Source: Cryptomeria japonica (Eukaryota; Streptophyta; Pinopsida; Cupressales; Cupressaceae). Taken from it: a stretch of DNA of 64,000 bases. Position numbers and translations under genes: made by a program. The stretch's first letter is position 1, and the number at the start of each line of letters is the position of its first letter. Positions 10,931 through 21,090 of this stretch are shown here, piece after piece. Location of the stretch: the NCBI RefSeq assembly GCF_030272615.1, contig NC_081406.1, positions 460,130,072 to 460,194,071 of the forward strand, read 5' to 3'. The notes below the pieces were generated by a model. The model ran no database searches. It was not told where the DNA came from and was given only the letters and a program-made list of their open reading frames with translations.

Positions 10931-11702
10931 CAAGATCGGGGGGTGGATGACATGCTAGACTAGTTTCATTAGCATAGCAGACTCTCTCCTCCTCTCTTGA
11001 TCTCTTTTGTTACTTCTTCTATGTGTTATTCTCATTCTTCTATTTGTTGTCCTTAACGTTGTCTACTTGAGGATGGTGCAAAGCATTGAGATCTCTTTTG
11101 GTCTCTCTCATGTTGACTCAAAAGACACATGTGTTCCCTTCTTCTAGGTGACCTTCCTTGATTGGGGAATGAAGAACAATTATGCATACATACATATGAT
11201 ATACATGAATTATCATACAACATACTGACCCCAAGGAAAGCGAAGTCACCTTGTGCTTTGTGTTTTGTGTCTATTATCCTTGGGCTTATCTCACGCTTGG
11301 GGGCTAAATCCTTATGATAACGTGCTCGTTTACCTTCTCATTTCTTATGTGTATCACTACCTTAAAGCAATCACCCCCGATGAGGCATGTGCGATCGCTT
11401 TAACGTAGGGGGGCATACACCCCGTTCATATCTCTTCAAGATACTTGAAAATTTCTTGGCGAATTTAGCTTTGCCTTGAAAATTGTTGGTATTTTTTTTA
11501 CATGACTCATAGTGAGGGAACCTTACTATTGACAGTCATGGTTCTCCCTCATGATCTTCCCTTTTCCTTTGTCAATCGAAGTTGTAAGATCCTTAGTCCA
11601 CTGGGGGCTTGGTGTATCTTGCCTCCTTGACGTGGTGAAAGTTTTTCAATGTTGTTTCCTTGTACTTTACCGGAAGTATGGGCATACGCTTATACTTTCG
11701 CT
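10931..11702 (+). other. 3' untranslated region of nested element
   Basis: This lies between the gag-pro tail and the polypurine tract. I see no RT or integrase motifs in any frame. It has short G runs such as TAGGGGGGCATAC near 11406-11418 and CCACTGGGGGCTTGG near 11599-11613 that resemble the terminal polypurine tract. Confidence 0.55.
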
Positions 11703-11717
11703 AAAGTGGGGGCTAAA
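11703..11717 (+). other. Polypurine tract of nested element
   Basis: AAAGTGGGGGCTAAA directly precedes the 3' LTR. Plus-strand DNA synthesis would prime here. Confidence 0.75.
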
Positions 11718-12900
11718 CGTAGCATCCTAAAATTGTGACACTTGCAATTTTGACTGCATTTGGGTCTTCACGATGGCGGCGCAATGTTGAACCTAAATGG
11801 AGACCCCGAAACCTGTTTGCGACATCAAAAATTGCATATTTCTCCACCTTGGCCTGATCCTTCCTTGCACCCTGCTGTCCCAGGAGGTGGGACCATGGCG
11901 CCTAGCGCCCTGGTCCCTGGCCCTATTTTGGGCCCGGTCTCTTGTTGGGCATCGGGTCTTTAAGTTTGCAATTCGGAAAACAATGCTTCTAGGTCGGCCT
12001 AAGGTCAGAAAAATCAGTCTCTCAACCCTAATTGGCAAGTATATAAACTACATTTCCCCTCCTAGAAAGGGGATAGGAAAAAACATACGTAGCGGAAGCG
12101 ATATTCAAACATTCAAGCATTCAAGCATTCCTTCAAGCAATTGAGTATTCTAAGTCTCCATTCAAGGCTAAGTGTTGCATTCAAGACAAGGATTCAGCCG
12201 TTGAAGAGGAGATCACTTACAACATACAACATACAACATCATTACACCTTCGCATGTAAGAATACAAACATTCTTACAACAAGGTATCAGTACTTGATCA
12301 CATTACAAGCATTTACATTTTACAGCATTCTCATTTCTTGGTTAATTCCAAAACTGGGGTTTGACCTAAAGGCAAACCCCTAATCCCTAACCCCCCAATC
12401 ATCCTCTCTTTTCTGTGTGTAGGTTGCAGGTATGCGGCTGTAATTGAAGATCTGGAATCCTTGTGCAGAGACGAATAGATCCCCCTTCGTTTCGCGGATT
12501 TTTCGGAGGACCGTGTGCACTCCGGGCACCATCTTCCCGTCAACTTTCGCTCAAATTTGCAGGACAACATCATCTCGACATTTTACTGCTAATTTTAGGT
12601 TCGCAGCTTCATCCCATATCCCTATCTCTATTTATAAGCGAATCTTTCTTACTTTTACATGCATTCCTAGTTCAATCATTCTATCTACATTCTTTACAAA
12701 AGAGGGTATCCTTGATGTCTTAACCCTTGAAACTCATTTAGAATCCAGTCTTGCATTGTGTGGGATTGGATCTTGTGGGTTTCAACCCCTCTTTTAAATG
12801 TAAAGTCTCTCCTAAGTGAAAACTGTCAACCCTAGTGACCTCCCTTCTCTCTCCTTGGAGTGGGGTGGGGGAAAACTAGGGTTCGATTTTCCGCTTTACA
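11718..12900 (+). repeat. 3' LTR of nested Tat-type element
   Basis: This 1,183-bp repeat matches 5117-6327. The first base is C instead of T. It carries one GC hairpin (11889-11917), one GGACC hairpin (12508-12537, closing stem mutated) and TATATAA at 12040-12046. It ends CTTTACA, followed by the target duplication CCTGC. Confidence 0.92.
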
Positions 12901-12905
12901 CCTGC

Positions 12906-14120
12906 CTTGAAGGAGATAGTTAAAGAAGAATTGCAGAAATTGTTGAAAGTTGGGTTTATCTATCCTATCTCTGACAGTCAATGGGTATCACCTTTGGTGA
13001 TAGTTCCTAAAAAGGGAGGTGAATGGAGAGTATGTGTTGATTATAGAGCCTTGAACTTAGCCACAAGGAAGGATCATTTTCCACTACCATTTTCTGGATC
13101 AGGTATTGGATTCTCTTAATGGTAAGTGATATTTTTCATTCCTGGATGGATTTAGTGGCTATAATCAGATACAAATAGCTCTTGAGGATCAAGAGAAAAC
13201 AACATTTACTTTCCCATGGGTCACTTATGCATATTCTGTTCTTCCTTTTGGGTTGTGTAATGCTCCAGCCACTTTTCAAAGGGCAGTGATTAGTATTTTT
13301 TCTGATATTTCTCAAGATATTATGGAAATTTACATGGATGACTTTAAAACTTATGGCTCTAAATTTGATCAGGCATTAGGTAATTTGAAGAGAGTTTTGC
13401 AGTGGTGTGAAGACTACAACTTGTCTCTAAACAGTGAGAAGTGTTTCATTATGATGGAAGAAGGAATATTCCTTGGTCATCATATATCTGTACATGGCAT
13501 ACAAGTGGATCGAGCAAAGATTGAGGTTATTCAGCATATTAATGACCCTATGAAGCAGCAAGATGTGAGAAGTTTTCTTGGCCATGCTGGATACTACAAA
13601 AGGTTTATCAAAGATTTTAGCAAAATTGCAAGTCCCTTATATTCACTACTTACTAAAGATGCAGAATTTAAATGGACCTCAGCATGCAATGAAGCTTTTT
13701 TAAAGCTTAAGAATGCTTTGACTCCAGCACTAGTTCTAAAAGGACCTAATTGGTCTCTACCATTCCAAATCCATACTGATGCATCTGATTATGCTGTAGG
13801 AGCAGTGCTCGGACAAAAAGTTGACAAGTTGGAAAATGCAATATATTATATCAGCAAGAATTTGCAGGGACCTAAATTGAATTATACAGTTACTGAAAAG
13901 GAAATGCTAGCTGTCATATAGGCCCTTAACAAGTTTCGACACTATATTATAGGGTATCCCATATTTATGCATATAGATCATACTGCAATTAGATATCTCA
14001 TGAAGAAGCCATCAATCACCGGAAGACTGGCTCGCTGGTTATTGTTGATGCAGGAATTTGATATCACAGTTGTTGATAAGCCAACGAAGTCTAATGTTGT
14101 TACAGATTATCTTTCACGTC
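12906..14120 (+). pseudogene. RT (rest) and RNase H of Athila-like pol
   Basis: The RT resumes after the nested element with KEIVKEELQKLLKVGFIYPI, WVSPLVIVPKKGGEWRVCVD and HFPLPF. One extra T near 13091 shifts the frame, and the protein continues in the next frame with DQVLDSLNGK, a TGA, FLDGFSGYNQIQIA, LPFGLCNAPATFQRAV and the catalytic YMDDF at about 13334. RNase H follows: FQIHTDASDYAVGAVLGQK, NYTVTEKEMLAVI then TAG, and MHIDHTAIRYLMKK, which keep the acidic residues. It would copy element RNA into DNA and remove the template. The frameshift and stops make it inactive. Confidence 0.9.
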
Positions 14121-15634
14121 TTCAATTGCAGGAAGATTCTACAATGATAGATGACACTTTTCTAGATGAGCATTTGTTTCTCATACAGGCTCATACTCCA
14201 TGGTATGTTGATATTGCCAACTATTTAGCTGCAGCTAAAATGTCAATTTCTTTTTCTCCTAAGGAAAGAAGGTTGCTAGTTGAAAAAAGTTTTAACTTTT
14301 CATGGATTGCTGATTGTCAATGTTATATTGGACCTAACCAAGTCATGCGTAGATGTGTCAGCGAAGATGAAACATATGACATCCTACATGCATGTCATGA
14401 TGAGCCATGTGGAGGTCATTTTGCTGCCAAAAGGACATCATTGAAAATACTCAATACCGGATACTATTGGCCTACATTACACAAGGATGTAGCTCAGCAC
14501 ACAAGGAAATATGATAGATGTCAGTGAATGGGCAGACCTACAAAATCTGATGAGATGCCACTATATCCTCAAATATCTGTTACACCATTTGACAAGTGGG
14601 GATTAGATTTTTTTGGCCCCATTGAGCCACCTTCTAATGGCAAATCTTATATCTTGGTATGTACAAACTATGTGACAAAATGGGTAGAAGCTAAAGCTAT
14701 GCAACATACAAGAGATAATAAGGTGGCTAAGTTTGTCTATGAAAAAATATTTACAAGGTATGGAGTACCAAGGGAAATTGTCTCAAATCAGGGACCTCAA
14801 TTTACATCAACATTGATAAAAGCTTTGGTCAATGAATACAATATAAGACACAGGAAATCTACTCCATGTCATCCACAGTCTAATGGACAAGTAGAAGTTA
14901 CCAATAGAGAGATTGAGGCTATTCTTACAAAAACAGTGTCTATGCACAAGAAACATTGGTCTCATCAACTTTCAGAGGCAATTTGGGCATATAGAACATG
15001 GAAAACATCAATTGGATTCACACCTTTTGAGATGGGTTATGGCAAAATAGCAATGATGCCTATTGAATTTGAGCATAAAACCTTGAGAACAACTCTACAA
15101 CTGAATATGACATTGTCTGAAGCACAGAAGGAACACATTCAACAGTTAAATTCTCTTGATGAATGGAGGAAGATAGTTGTTCAACAGATAGAATTGATTC
15201 AAAACCAAAGAGCAAGATGGCATGATAAATATATCAAAGAAAAGAAATTCAAAGTTGGTGATTGGGCACTCCTGTATGATTCTAGATATAAGGATGCTAT
15301 GAGAAAACTCCAAACAAGGTGGTTAGGTCCTTATGAGGTAGAAGATGTTTTTCAGAATGGAGCAGTTCGGTTGTCCACAATAGATCATGTTTGATTTAAA
15401 CTCTTAGTTAATGGACACCGACTACGACTTTATCACAAGCCAGCTACTAGAGAAGAGTTCCTGCAGCAGTTTACTCTCCAAAGTGAAATAAAAGTTCCTG
15501 CAACAAATGGCAAGGTTCCTGCAGCAACTGCCAATGATTCGGTATCAATTCATGAGCTTCCTATTGCACTTGAGTATGTTGATAAAGGTGATGTTCCTGC
15601 AGCCTCTACAGTGAACTTATTCACCATATCATAA
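14121..15634 (+). pseudogene. Integrase of Athila-like pol
   Basis: This continues the RNase H frame. The zinc-binding region has HACHDEPCGGHF but ends KYDRCQ, where the family has CDxCQ, so one zinc-ligand Cys is Tyr. After a TGA at 14525-14527 the catalytic core reads WGLDFFGPI (first Asp), then IVSNQGPQFTS where the catalytic Asp is Asn, then HPQSNGQVEVTNREIEAIL with the Glu. The C-terminal part includes FKVGDWALLYDSRYKDAMRK and LQTRWLGPYEVEDVFQNGAV. After a TGA at 15392 the same frame continues with LLVNGHRLRLYHKP, a typical Athila ending, then a VPAA-rich tail to TAA at 15632-15634. The loss of one catalytic residue and one zinc ligand means it could not integrate DNA. Confidence 0.88.
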
Positions 15635-15870
15635 TAAAATATTTCCATGGGAATATTGTTCTCCATACATAAAGTTCCATCTACTACATTCCATTCCACT
15701 TTCTTACCTGTCACTTCATTTCATTTAACCATCATTTTCGCCTAATTGCAGGTACGTGTATATTGTACTTTATTTTAATTATACATTTATTAGTTCATTA
15801 TGATTTTTATCCTGTTTAAATCCGCTCCAAACCCGAAATCTCGTCAGCCTATGTGCACACGTGCTAGGTT

Positions 15871-15883
15871 AAGTTGGGGGGGG
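15871..15883 (+). other. Internal polypurine-like tract
   Basis: AAGTTGGGGGGGG lies between integrase and the extra ORF. It shares AAGTTGGGGGG with the terminal polypurine tract at 18436-18449. It could be a central polypurine tract, a splice-region landmark or a relic. The surrounding 15635-16088 has no gene. Confidence 0.45.
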
Positions 15884-16088
15884 TACTTTATGGTCCTTTT
15901 TCTAATAAGATTTATTATCATTTTTTTTGATATCCCAAATTGATTCCCTAATTGGCATTGCTTATGATGATTATTATTTCACGCAAGTGAATAATAAGGT
16001 CTACTGCCAAAATTAAGATATGTAGATTTTAGTTTTTTGTGAAACTATCAAACATTTTGGTGAAGCTGCAGAATTATCAGAGCAAAAG

Positions 16089-18437
16089 ATGGGTGGTGAT
16101 CTAATTTGCCATGAGCTAGCGGTTCACGAAGGGTTGCTGCAGGATGTTGTTTGTGAGCATTATTTCTGAAACCATGACTGGCTGGATTATTTCTTGAAAA
16201 TCAGGGATTACAGCAATGAAATAACTGTGGAATTTATGCCTTCCTTTGATGAAGGAGAAGCTATAGTTAAAGGGTTGAGGGTAATTTCTACGGAGCAGTG
16301 AATTGCAGAGGTCACGGGGTTGCTGTAGGAAGGAGAAATCTTTCCTAAATCAAAAGACACAAGGAGTGCCAGGGCAGAGTTCACAATTTCCAATGACATA
16401 CCCTTAATGTTGGACAGACAAGGGACTAGAAGGGTTTCTTTACCAACATATTGGCCTCAGATAGCTCTATATGTTATGAAATATATTACATGTGAAGGAC
16501 GGTATTCAAATCCGCATTCACCTCATTTTAAGTTACCTAGTCATTTGCGTCATGGCCGGTGAGTTAATGTCCCAAATTTCTTGTATCATCTCATTTCTAT
16601 AATTGCTAAGGAGACTATAAAATAGGGAAATTGCTCTGTTAGCCATCATGGACTGGTTAAGTTGCTTGTACAATGGTCCCTGAGAGATGTTTCACAAATG
16701 GAATGGGGTGTGTTTGAGGATATTCTGCAATTTAGGGTTGATGAAGCCCCTATTGCGAATAATCTGTCGGCTCAAGAAGAGATTGTAGCAGAAGACCTTT
16801 CTGGTGAAGATGAGGGTTTGCTAGTTGCTGAAGGAGCCACAATTATTATGGAAGGAAATATTGAAGCAGAGTCAATCGAAGAACAACCCTCTACTTCTCT
16901 TCAAAGAGATTCACTTGTTTTGCAAAGGGAAGGAAAAGAATTGGAAAAGGATAAATCAGATGAAGAATTTGTTATCTGGCCGCAGGAAGTGCATATTCCT
17001 CTTGCAGCCAAGAGGCGTCGAGCAAAAACAAAAACTCCTGCATCTGTTTCAAAAGTGTATGTAAGGAGAACAAGAAGGAGGCCAAAGAAGACGCAACCTG
17101 TGAGTAATCCATCAGAGGTTATTGCAGTAGAAACTTTGGAAGAAGAAAATACTGCAGAGAAGGAAATGAAAGAAAAGCCTATGGAAGAGGAAATTCAAGA
17201 AAACCCTACAAAAGAAGAAATTCAAGAAGAAGTTGTAATGGATAAGTTAGCAAATCTTTCTTCAGTGGCATTGCAATGTGAAGAGACTGTTGATGATGTT
17301 CTATAGCAACCTGAAGAAAATGTGGGAGATATGTCAACTCAGAATGAGGAGTTTATTGAAGAAATCCCATGGCCTAAGGTAGGACCTATTAGACCTCCTT
17401 CATCCCTAACTAGTTTATCAATTGCTTTAACATTTTTTAGGCAAAGGGAAATAGAGAAGGATAGGTTGCAGGGGATAATTAATAAGCAACAAAAAGAGAT
17501 TGAAAAGAAAGATAATAGAATTAAAGAATTAGAAGCTAAGGTAGAAGAGATTTATGGTATGGTTCCTGAGATGATGTAGTGTAGGGAACCCCCAAGAATT
17601 TATGCAATACATTTGAAAGAGAAGTATCTGAATTTCAGACTAAACCGCATTGTTAGGGACCTTAATCCATCTTTGGAAACACCTAAGGAATTCTATCATG
17701 CTTACCAAACCTCTCCACATGCTGTAAGGAATTTGTTATGTGAATTATATTTACATAACTATGCTCTACCCCAAGACAAAGAATGGAATCCTTTATTCTA
17801 TATTGGGGATATCCATCTCAGAGCTTTAATGTCATGGATCCAAAATGAGATGATCATAGGACCACAAGCCAGGGAGTTTGAAAAATTAGAACTTGACTGT
17901 CCATTGCCATTGAGGAGGGAATCAGAAGCACCCAGGGTTCTGTATTATGATTGAAAAAAGTTGCTAATAATAGATGATGTTAGTAAGATAATACTTCCAA
18001 TGAGAGAGGAAGTCTATCAAGCGTATGAGCATTTGGTTCAGACCCACAGGACAACCACACTAGAAGGGATAACTCAACGCTGGAATCATCTACCAGATCA
18101 TTTAAAACTGGGAGAACCTTACTCATTACAGAATTTTCATGTAGCCATACAAAGAGCCTCCAGATACATACAGCTAGGCAGGGAGAAATCCAATAACTGG
18201 TTGCCATTAATCTTTCAGCCTTCGATCCTTATGTGGCCACTTTTGGCATGACAACCAACAAAACAGAATTATGATGTAGTTGTAGAAGGAACAACTAGAT
18301 GGTCCAGGTTGGAGAAAATGAAAAGATTTTATTGGAATTTGCCTTCCAAGGGAACTAGACAGGACACTATTGGTGATTTCAGAGTTTCAGCAAAAATCAG
18401 AAATTTTCCTTTTGCTGCAGGAGCACCAAACCCTTAA
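16089..18437 (+). pseudogene. Post-integrase ORF of Athila-like element (env position; ORF3-family protein)
   Basis: One frame runs 783 codons from ATG 16089 to TAA 18435-18437, with about nine in-frame stops, most at likely CAG, CAA or CGA codons. The N-terminal 200 residues carry NHDWLDYFLKIRDYSNEIT, AEVTGLL, YVMKYITCEGRYSNPH, LPSHLRHGR, VNVPNFLYHL and SVSHHGLVKLLVQWSL. All of these find counterparts in LINE-A ORF3. Then come an acidic region (near 16740-16980), a basic cluster AAKRRRAKTKTP/RRTRRRPKKTQP that could be a nuclear localisation signal, a coiled coil (QREIEKDRLQGIINKQQKEI, about 17445-17570) and a second globular part (17613-18437). I see no signal peptide or transmembrane helix, so it is not obviously an envelope protein. 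Its function is unknown. Confidence 0.75.
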
Positions 18438-18449
18438 AGTTGGGGGGCA
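18436..18449 (+). other. Polypurine tract of Athila-like element
   Basis: AAAGTTGGGGGGCA directly precedes the 3' LTR start TGATAAG at 18450. Confidence 0.75.
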
Positions 18450-19692
18450 TGATAAGTCGATACTTTGACATGTTTTTTATCATGACTCTTAGGTTTTTTG
18501 GTATCTTTTGGGTCGCATTGTGATAGTAAAGTATTGTGAATTGACTATATGTAATCCATGCTTTAAAACTAAACTTAAGAAATCATGTTTAAACTTTGTT
18601 GGTTAATTCCTGCAGCCATGCCAATTTATTCCTATAGCCAAATGATTTGTCCCTGTGATATGCAGATTATTTTGGATAATGTCATATGTAAGTTAATGAA
18701 TGTATTAATTAAGTAAGATACATATGCATGTCCTTGTATGTTATTTTTTGTTTTAGTGCAGATAATAATTGATGCTGTGGTGGATGATTTTCTTTCGTGC
18801 CTAAGGACTGGAGAGTCATGTTCAGATAACTAAAGGTCAAACTGAAGGGGATTTGAGCAAGCACAATGTATGGCATAATCGGATTAGTTATACTTCACCA
18901 TGGGTGTTTAACTCTAGTGCATATTGAATTTGCAAAATATCGCTTTGGCGTGCAAAGACTGTGGTTCGGTTTCAGATCCACGGTTCCTGCAGCCAATCTC
19001 TTAGTTATCTCCTTCATCTGACAATTATCCACCTCTTCTTCTGGGAATAACTTGAGCTGTCCATTGTAGTTGATCTTTTCTTTATAACAAACTCTTCCTT
19101 CTTTCTTAGAGTTAGACAAGAAGGAAAGGAATTGAGCAGAGTTTTGTCAAGCATTCTGAATTTTTCTCTTTTAGAATATGTAATCATTTTTAGGAAGAAA
19201 TGAATAAGAATATTTTGTTCTGATCTGTTAATAGTACTTTGTTGGGAGTTTAATATCACTCATCCAAGGGGGCCGACTTGGTGAGTGATCCTGTGTTTAT
19301 GGTCATTGAAGTTAGTTTTTACTTAGTTGCAGTAGAAGTTCATGACTGGATTGTTCCTGTAACCACTGGAAATAGATCCGTTGACTGTTACTATAGCCAA
19401 GACAGAACGATGTGATTTTTGTTATTTTCATTAGATCATTTCAGTAGTGTTTTGTGAAGATTTCATGTAGCCTTTTATGATTTCCATTCCTTCCTTTCCT
19501 TTCTGCATAATGTTAGTCACTGCAGTAATGTAGAATAATCATTTAAGGAGCTTAGTGCATATATATTGCAGACCCATTTCAAGTTTTACATTCCTGGATT
19601 GGTAACTAAATGAACACCCATATGAATGTCCAAAATTCGGATTGAGATTTCAATTAGAGGTATTATTATTATCATTATAGTTGGGGTAGAAA
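18450..19692 (+). repeat. 3' LTR of Athila-like element
   Basis: This matches the 5' LTR, with scattered transitions and a loss of about 24 bp near 19619. The motif TTCCTGCAGCCA and variants recur (about 18607, 18628, 18985, 19354). It is followed by a G run and then the continuation of LINE-A ORF3. Confidence 0.87.
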
Positions 19693-19697
19693 GGGGG

Positions 19698-20871
19698 GTC
19701 TGAATGTTTTCATGGAATGGCTAAGTGGGAAAGATCCCACAATCACTGGCTATTTCATCAAGAACTGGAAAAATGACAAAATTCTTATCAAATCCTAGAT
19801 GATGAATATTGATGAGGAGGTCATCGTCGAGGCCACGGGGATGATAACCGAGGGAATGAAATTTTACAGGGACAAAGGCATATCAGATAAAGTAGCAGAC
19901 AAGTTTCCTGTTATGGATGAAGAGAGGAGAAAGATGATTAAAATCGACAACTCCTACCATGCCCCGAAGAGAATTTGCAAGCCATGGAGGTTTGTCTTAT
20001 TCACTTCTATTGAATACATTACCTTAGATGGTAGGTTTACCAGAGCCTACGGGCATCAATTTGTTTTACTCGACCATTTCCGTCATGGGTAAAGGTTAGC
20101 CTTCCCTATTACCTTGCATGCTCAATGGATCATACTATAAAGGAGATCCAGAAGGACCCTAAGGGTGATCATGCACTCCATCAGGGGCTCATGGTCCTGG
20201 TTTATAAAATTCTCAATTTGGATAAAGATGGGGAGGGCAATCCGGTTATGGACAATATAGAGGCAGTGAATACCACAAGTCTGCATAAGGAGGATAAAGG
20301 GGATAAAAGTGGCAGTGGTGACAATGATACTGTTAAGGCCTTCTGTGAGACCATCGTGACCATGGTGAAGGATATCAGCAGTTTGAAAATAGATACTCAG
20401 GCTATTGCTAGAGTTACGGTTGGTGATAAGCCCTTGGCTAAACATGTTAAAGAATTGGTTGCTATTATGCATAATGCAAAAGCTATTGAATGTATGGTTG
20501 GAAAAATCATAGCTACGGAAAAAAAGGTCAATGATATGGGAGATAGAAAGAAAATGGAAATCAAAATGAATGATTTCGACAGTAGAATTGACAGGTTGGA
20601 ACACAACATCAAGAAGATTGCTAACCAAAATTTCCAAATCCTCAAATTGTCAGTGGACAACATGAAAATCCTTATGAATAGGTTCGAGAACAAAGCCAAG
20701 AAGGATGGCGATAAAGAGAAGCTGGACAAGAAGGGTCATGAAAGGAGGACCAGAGCCAACACAAAGATTAAGGGTGACATCAAAGGTCGTGAGCTGGAGG
20801 AACTGAAGACCTCAGCGAACAACATGAAACAAATGGTTGTTCATGTTGAGGAAATTATGAATAGTATTTAG
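19698..20871 (+). pseudogene. LINE-A ORF3, 3' part: retroelement protein with coiled-coil tail
   Basis: This continues 615-833 after the Athila-like insertion. It reads LNVFMEWLSGKDPTITGYFI, a TAG at 19797, MMNIDEEVIVEATGMI, FTSIEYITLDGRFTRAYGHQ, FVLLDHFRHG, a frame change near 20090, SLPYYLACSMDHTIKEI and ALHQGLMVLVYKILNL. It ends in a Lys/Glu-rich coiled coil (about 20320-20870) with KKVNDMGDRKKMEIKMNDF and ELEELKTSANNMKQ. The globular half matches the post-integrase ORF of the Athila-like element motif by motif. The tail matches the ORF at 48708-49283. Function is unknown. A basic coiled-coil protein could bind RNA or oligomerise, but no activity is shown. Confidence 0.72.
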
Positions 20872-21090
20872 ATTTTAGTTGGTGTCCTAGCTTCTATCCT
20901 TTTGTTGTCTATTGGCTTTCATTTCGCTATTTGTTCTGGGTTTTTAATGTTATGTTATGTTAGCTGATCCCTGTCGATGGGCTCATTTTGTCTTTTTGAA
21001 TTGATCAAACACTTTTTATAGCTGATTTGTTTTCCTGGTTTGTACAAGGTTCGGGTACCTTTCAAATACCCACTTTTACTTAATCAAAAC
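20872..21090 (+). other. 3' UTR and end of LINE-A
   Basis: This is T-rich and ends ACTTTTACTTAATCAAAAC. It shares CCTTTTGTTGTC, AAGGTTCGGGTACC and the TTAAT ending with the 3' UTR of the truncated copy at 48519-49541, which shows where the element ends. No long poly(A) is present. Confidence 0.6.

Larger units (their letters stand above)
5117..12900 (+). mobile_element. Nested Tat-type LTR retrotransposon lacking pol
   Basis: This 7,784-bp element has LTRs at 5117-6327 and 11718-12900, starting TGTAGCGTCC (3' copy CGTAGCATCC) and ending CTTTACA. It is flanked by the 5-bp target duplication CCTGC (5112-5116, 12901-12905). It has a PBS, a long leader, one ORF region coding Gag and aspartic protease, a 3' region and a polypurine tract. 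No RT, RNase H or integrase is visible, so it would need enzymes from a partner (the TR-GAG type of non-autonomous element). Gag-protease features match the Tat branch (Ogre/Retand-like). Confidence 0.92.
834..19692 (+). mobile_element. Athila-like Ty3/gypsy LTR retrotransposon (host of a nested element)
   Basis: LTRs of about 1.25 kb at 834-2099 and 18450-19692 start with TGATAAGTCGA. Between them are a primer-binding site, gag, protease, RT, RNase H, integrase and a long extra ORF after integrase, then a polypurine tract. The order PR-RT-RH-INT is Ty3/gypsy. The PBS type and the post-integrase ORF point to the Athila branch of the Athila/Tat clade. Flanks are G runs (GGGGG at 829-833 and 19693-19697), a plausible but low-complexity target duplication. 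Without the nested insertion it is about 11.1 kb. It landed in LINE-A ORF3. Many stops, a frameshift in RT and lost catalytic residues make it non-functional. The exact 3' terminus (19690 or 19692) is uncertain. Confidence 0.88.

Noticed and set aside
16662-18251. Envelope (env) protein in the Athila-like element
   Set aside because: The position is that of Athila env-like ORFs, but I see no signal peptide, transmembrane helix or furin-type site; the domain matches LINE-A ORF3 instead.
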